This document shows positions 63,731 through 64,000 of a stretch of DNA of 64,000 bases, one piece after another. Numbering within the stretch: position 1 is the stretch's first letter; every line of letters starts with the position of its first letter. Position numbers and translations under genes: made by a program. The stretch spans positions 1 to 64,000 of the forward strand of contig PNLP01000021.1 in assembly GCA_013823135.1 (NCBI GenBank). The letters are read 5' to 3'. This stretch comes from Planctomycetaceae bacterium. GTDB taxonomy: Bacteria; Planctomycetota; Planctomycetia; Gemmatales; Gemmataceae. Under the pieces are notes generated by a model, which saw only the letters and a list, made by a program, of their open reading frames with translations, had not been told where the DNA came from and did no database searches.

Positions 63731-64000
63731 TCACTTCGCGGGTGCGGCTTTCTCGGCCTCGGCGATCAGTCGCAGGTAGAGTTCCGCGCTTCCGTTTCGG
63801 TACTCGGGGAGTCCCCAATCCTTGACGGCTGGCTGGCGAGTTTGCAGAAACCGTTTGCGAGCGGCCGGAATGTCGCCTTCGTACAGCGAGAGCAATCCCC
63901 GCTGGTAGAAGAACTCGGCATCCTGGCTGCGTCGATTCGCCAGTTCGTTCCGGAGTGGCAGGAAGCCGAGACTGTTTTCCTCGCCGCCCAGCGCTGCACC
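63731..64000 (-). CDS. C-terminal end of a TPR-like protein (partial)
   Basis: 89 residues visible; the start lies beyond the window. The frame from 64000 has an unbroken stop at 63731. The sequence NRRSQDAEFFYQRGLLSLYEGDIPAARKRFLQTRQP is one TPR-like helix pair, ending in EYRNGSAELYLRLIAEAEKA. It probably ends a larger TPR protein; the rest of the domain plan cannot be seen. Confidence 0.7.
   Translation of the reverse strand, partial: GAALGGEENSLGFLPLRNELANRRSQDAEFFYQRGLLSLYEGDIPAARKRFLQTRQPAVKDWGLPEYRNGSAELYLRLIAEAEKAAPAK

Overview
The window looks like chromosomal DNA from a Gemmata-like planctomycete (probably family Gemmataceae). The evidence is the high GC content, three DUF1559 prepilin-like proteins each paired with a small lipoprotein, a DUF1549/DUF1553 haem protein followed by a DUF1501 protein, a sulfatase with the CxAS motif, a DUF1080 protein, a TIGR02996-domain protein, and a member of a small-protein family that I remember as common in Gemmata. 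I see no ribosomal RNA, canonical tRNA, CRISPR array, prophage or intact insertion sequence.

Layout. 1-4.4 kb: sulfatase, TPR membrane protein, then an unannotated tmRNA (ssrA) gene with its own -10 box, tag reading frame and terminator. 4.5-9.7 kb: a tightly coupled four-gene minus-strand operon (cupin, asparagine-synthetase-like protein, zinc-ribbon membrane protein with a Gly/Asp tail, second asparagine-synthetase-like protein). Both synthetase homologues lack the glutaminase cysteine. This is the best candidate for an undescribed system. 9.9-18.4 kb: two DUF1559/lipoprotein modules, a sialate O-acetylesterase, a DUF1501 protein, a four-repeat secreted protein and a small TTG-start gene. 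18.5-25.2 kb: MFS transporter, glycosyltransferase-39-like membrane protein, ArfB-type ribosome rescue factor and a delta-60-repeat surface protein. 25.2-35.1 kb: a giant AsmA-like protein, polysaccharide export lipoprotein, VWA/metallopeptidase-like protein, a membrane protein, DUF1080 protein and a Gemmata-family protein.

35-48.6 kb: PhoR-type histidine kinase, a degraded segment that resembles an RND adaptor start, two tandem paralogous secreted proteins, an orphan FecR protein, the DUF1549/DUF1501 pair, an aldo/keto reductase and a XylR-like regulator. 48.8-64 kb: the third DUF1559/lipoprotein module, a tyrosine phosphatase-like protein, a family 2 glycosyltransferase, a precorrin-2 dehydrogenase next to a receiver-less sigma-54 activator, an NTF2-like protein with an MFS transporter, a TIGR02996 protein, a bifunctional proline catabolic enzyme, a protein kinase, a nitrilase-family amidohydrolase and the 3' end of another gene.

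Intergenic spaces are rich in palindromes. They include a perfect 36-bp inverted repeat, two copies of a ~240-bp palindromic element 9 kb apart, a 33-bp C/G-rich inverted repeat, and a REP-like motif that recurs inside the linker of the proline catabolic enzyme. The window holds two systems for stalled ribosomes: tmRNA and ArfB. Most other genes are monocistronic or short operons concerned with the cell surface, secreted hydrolases and transport. Function calls rest on motif recognition by eye; no database search was run.
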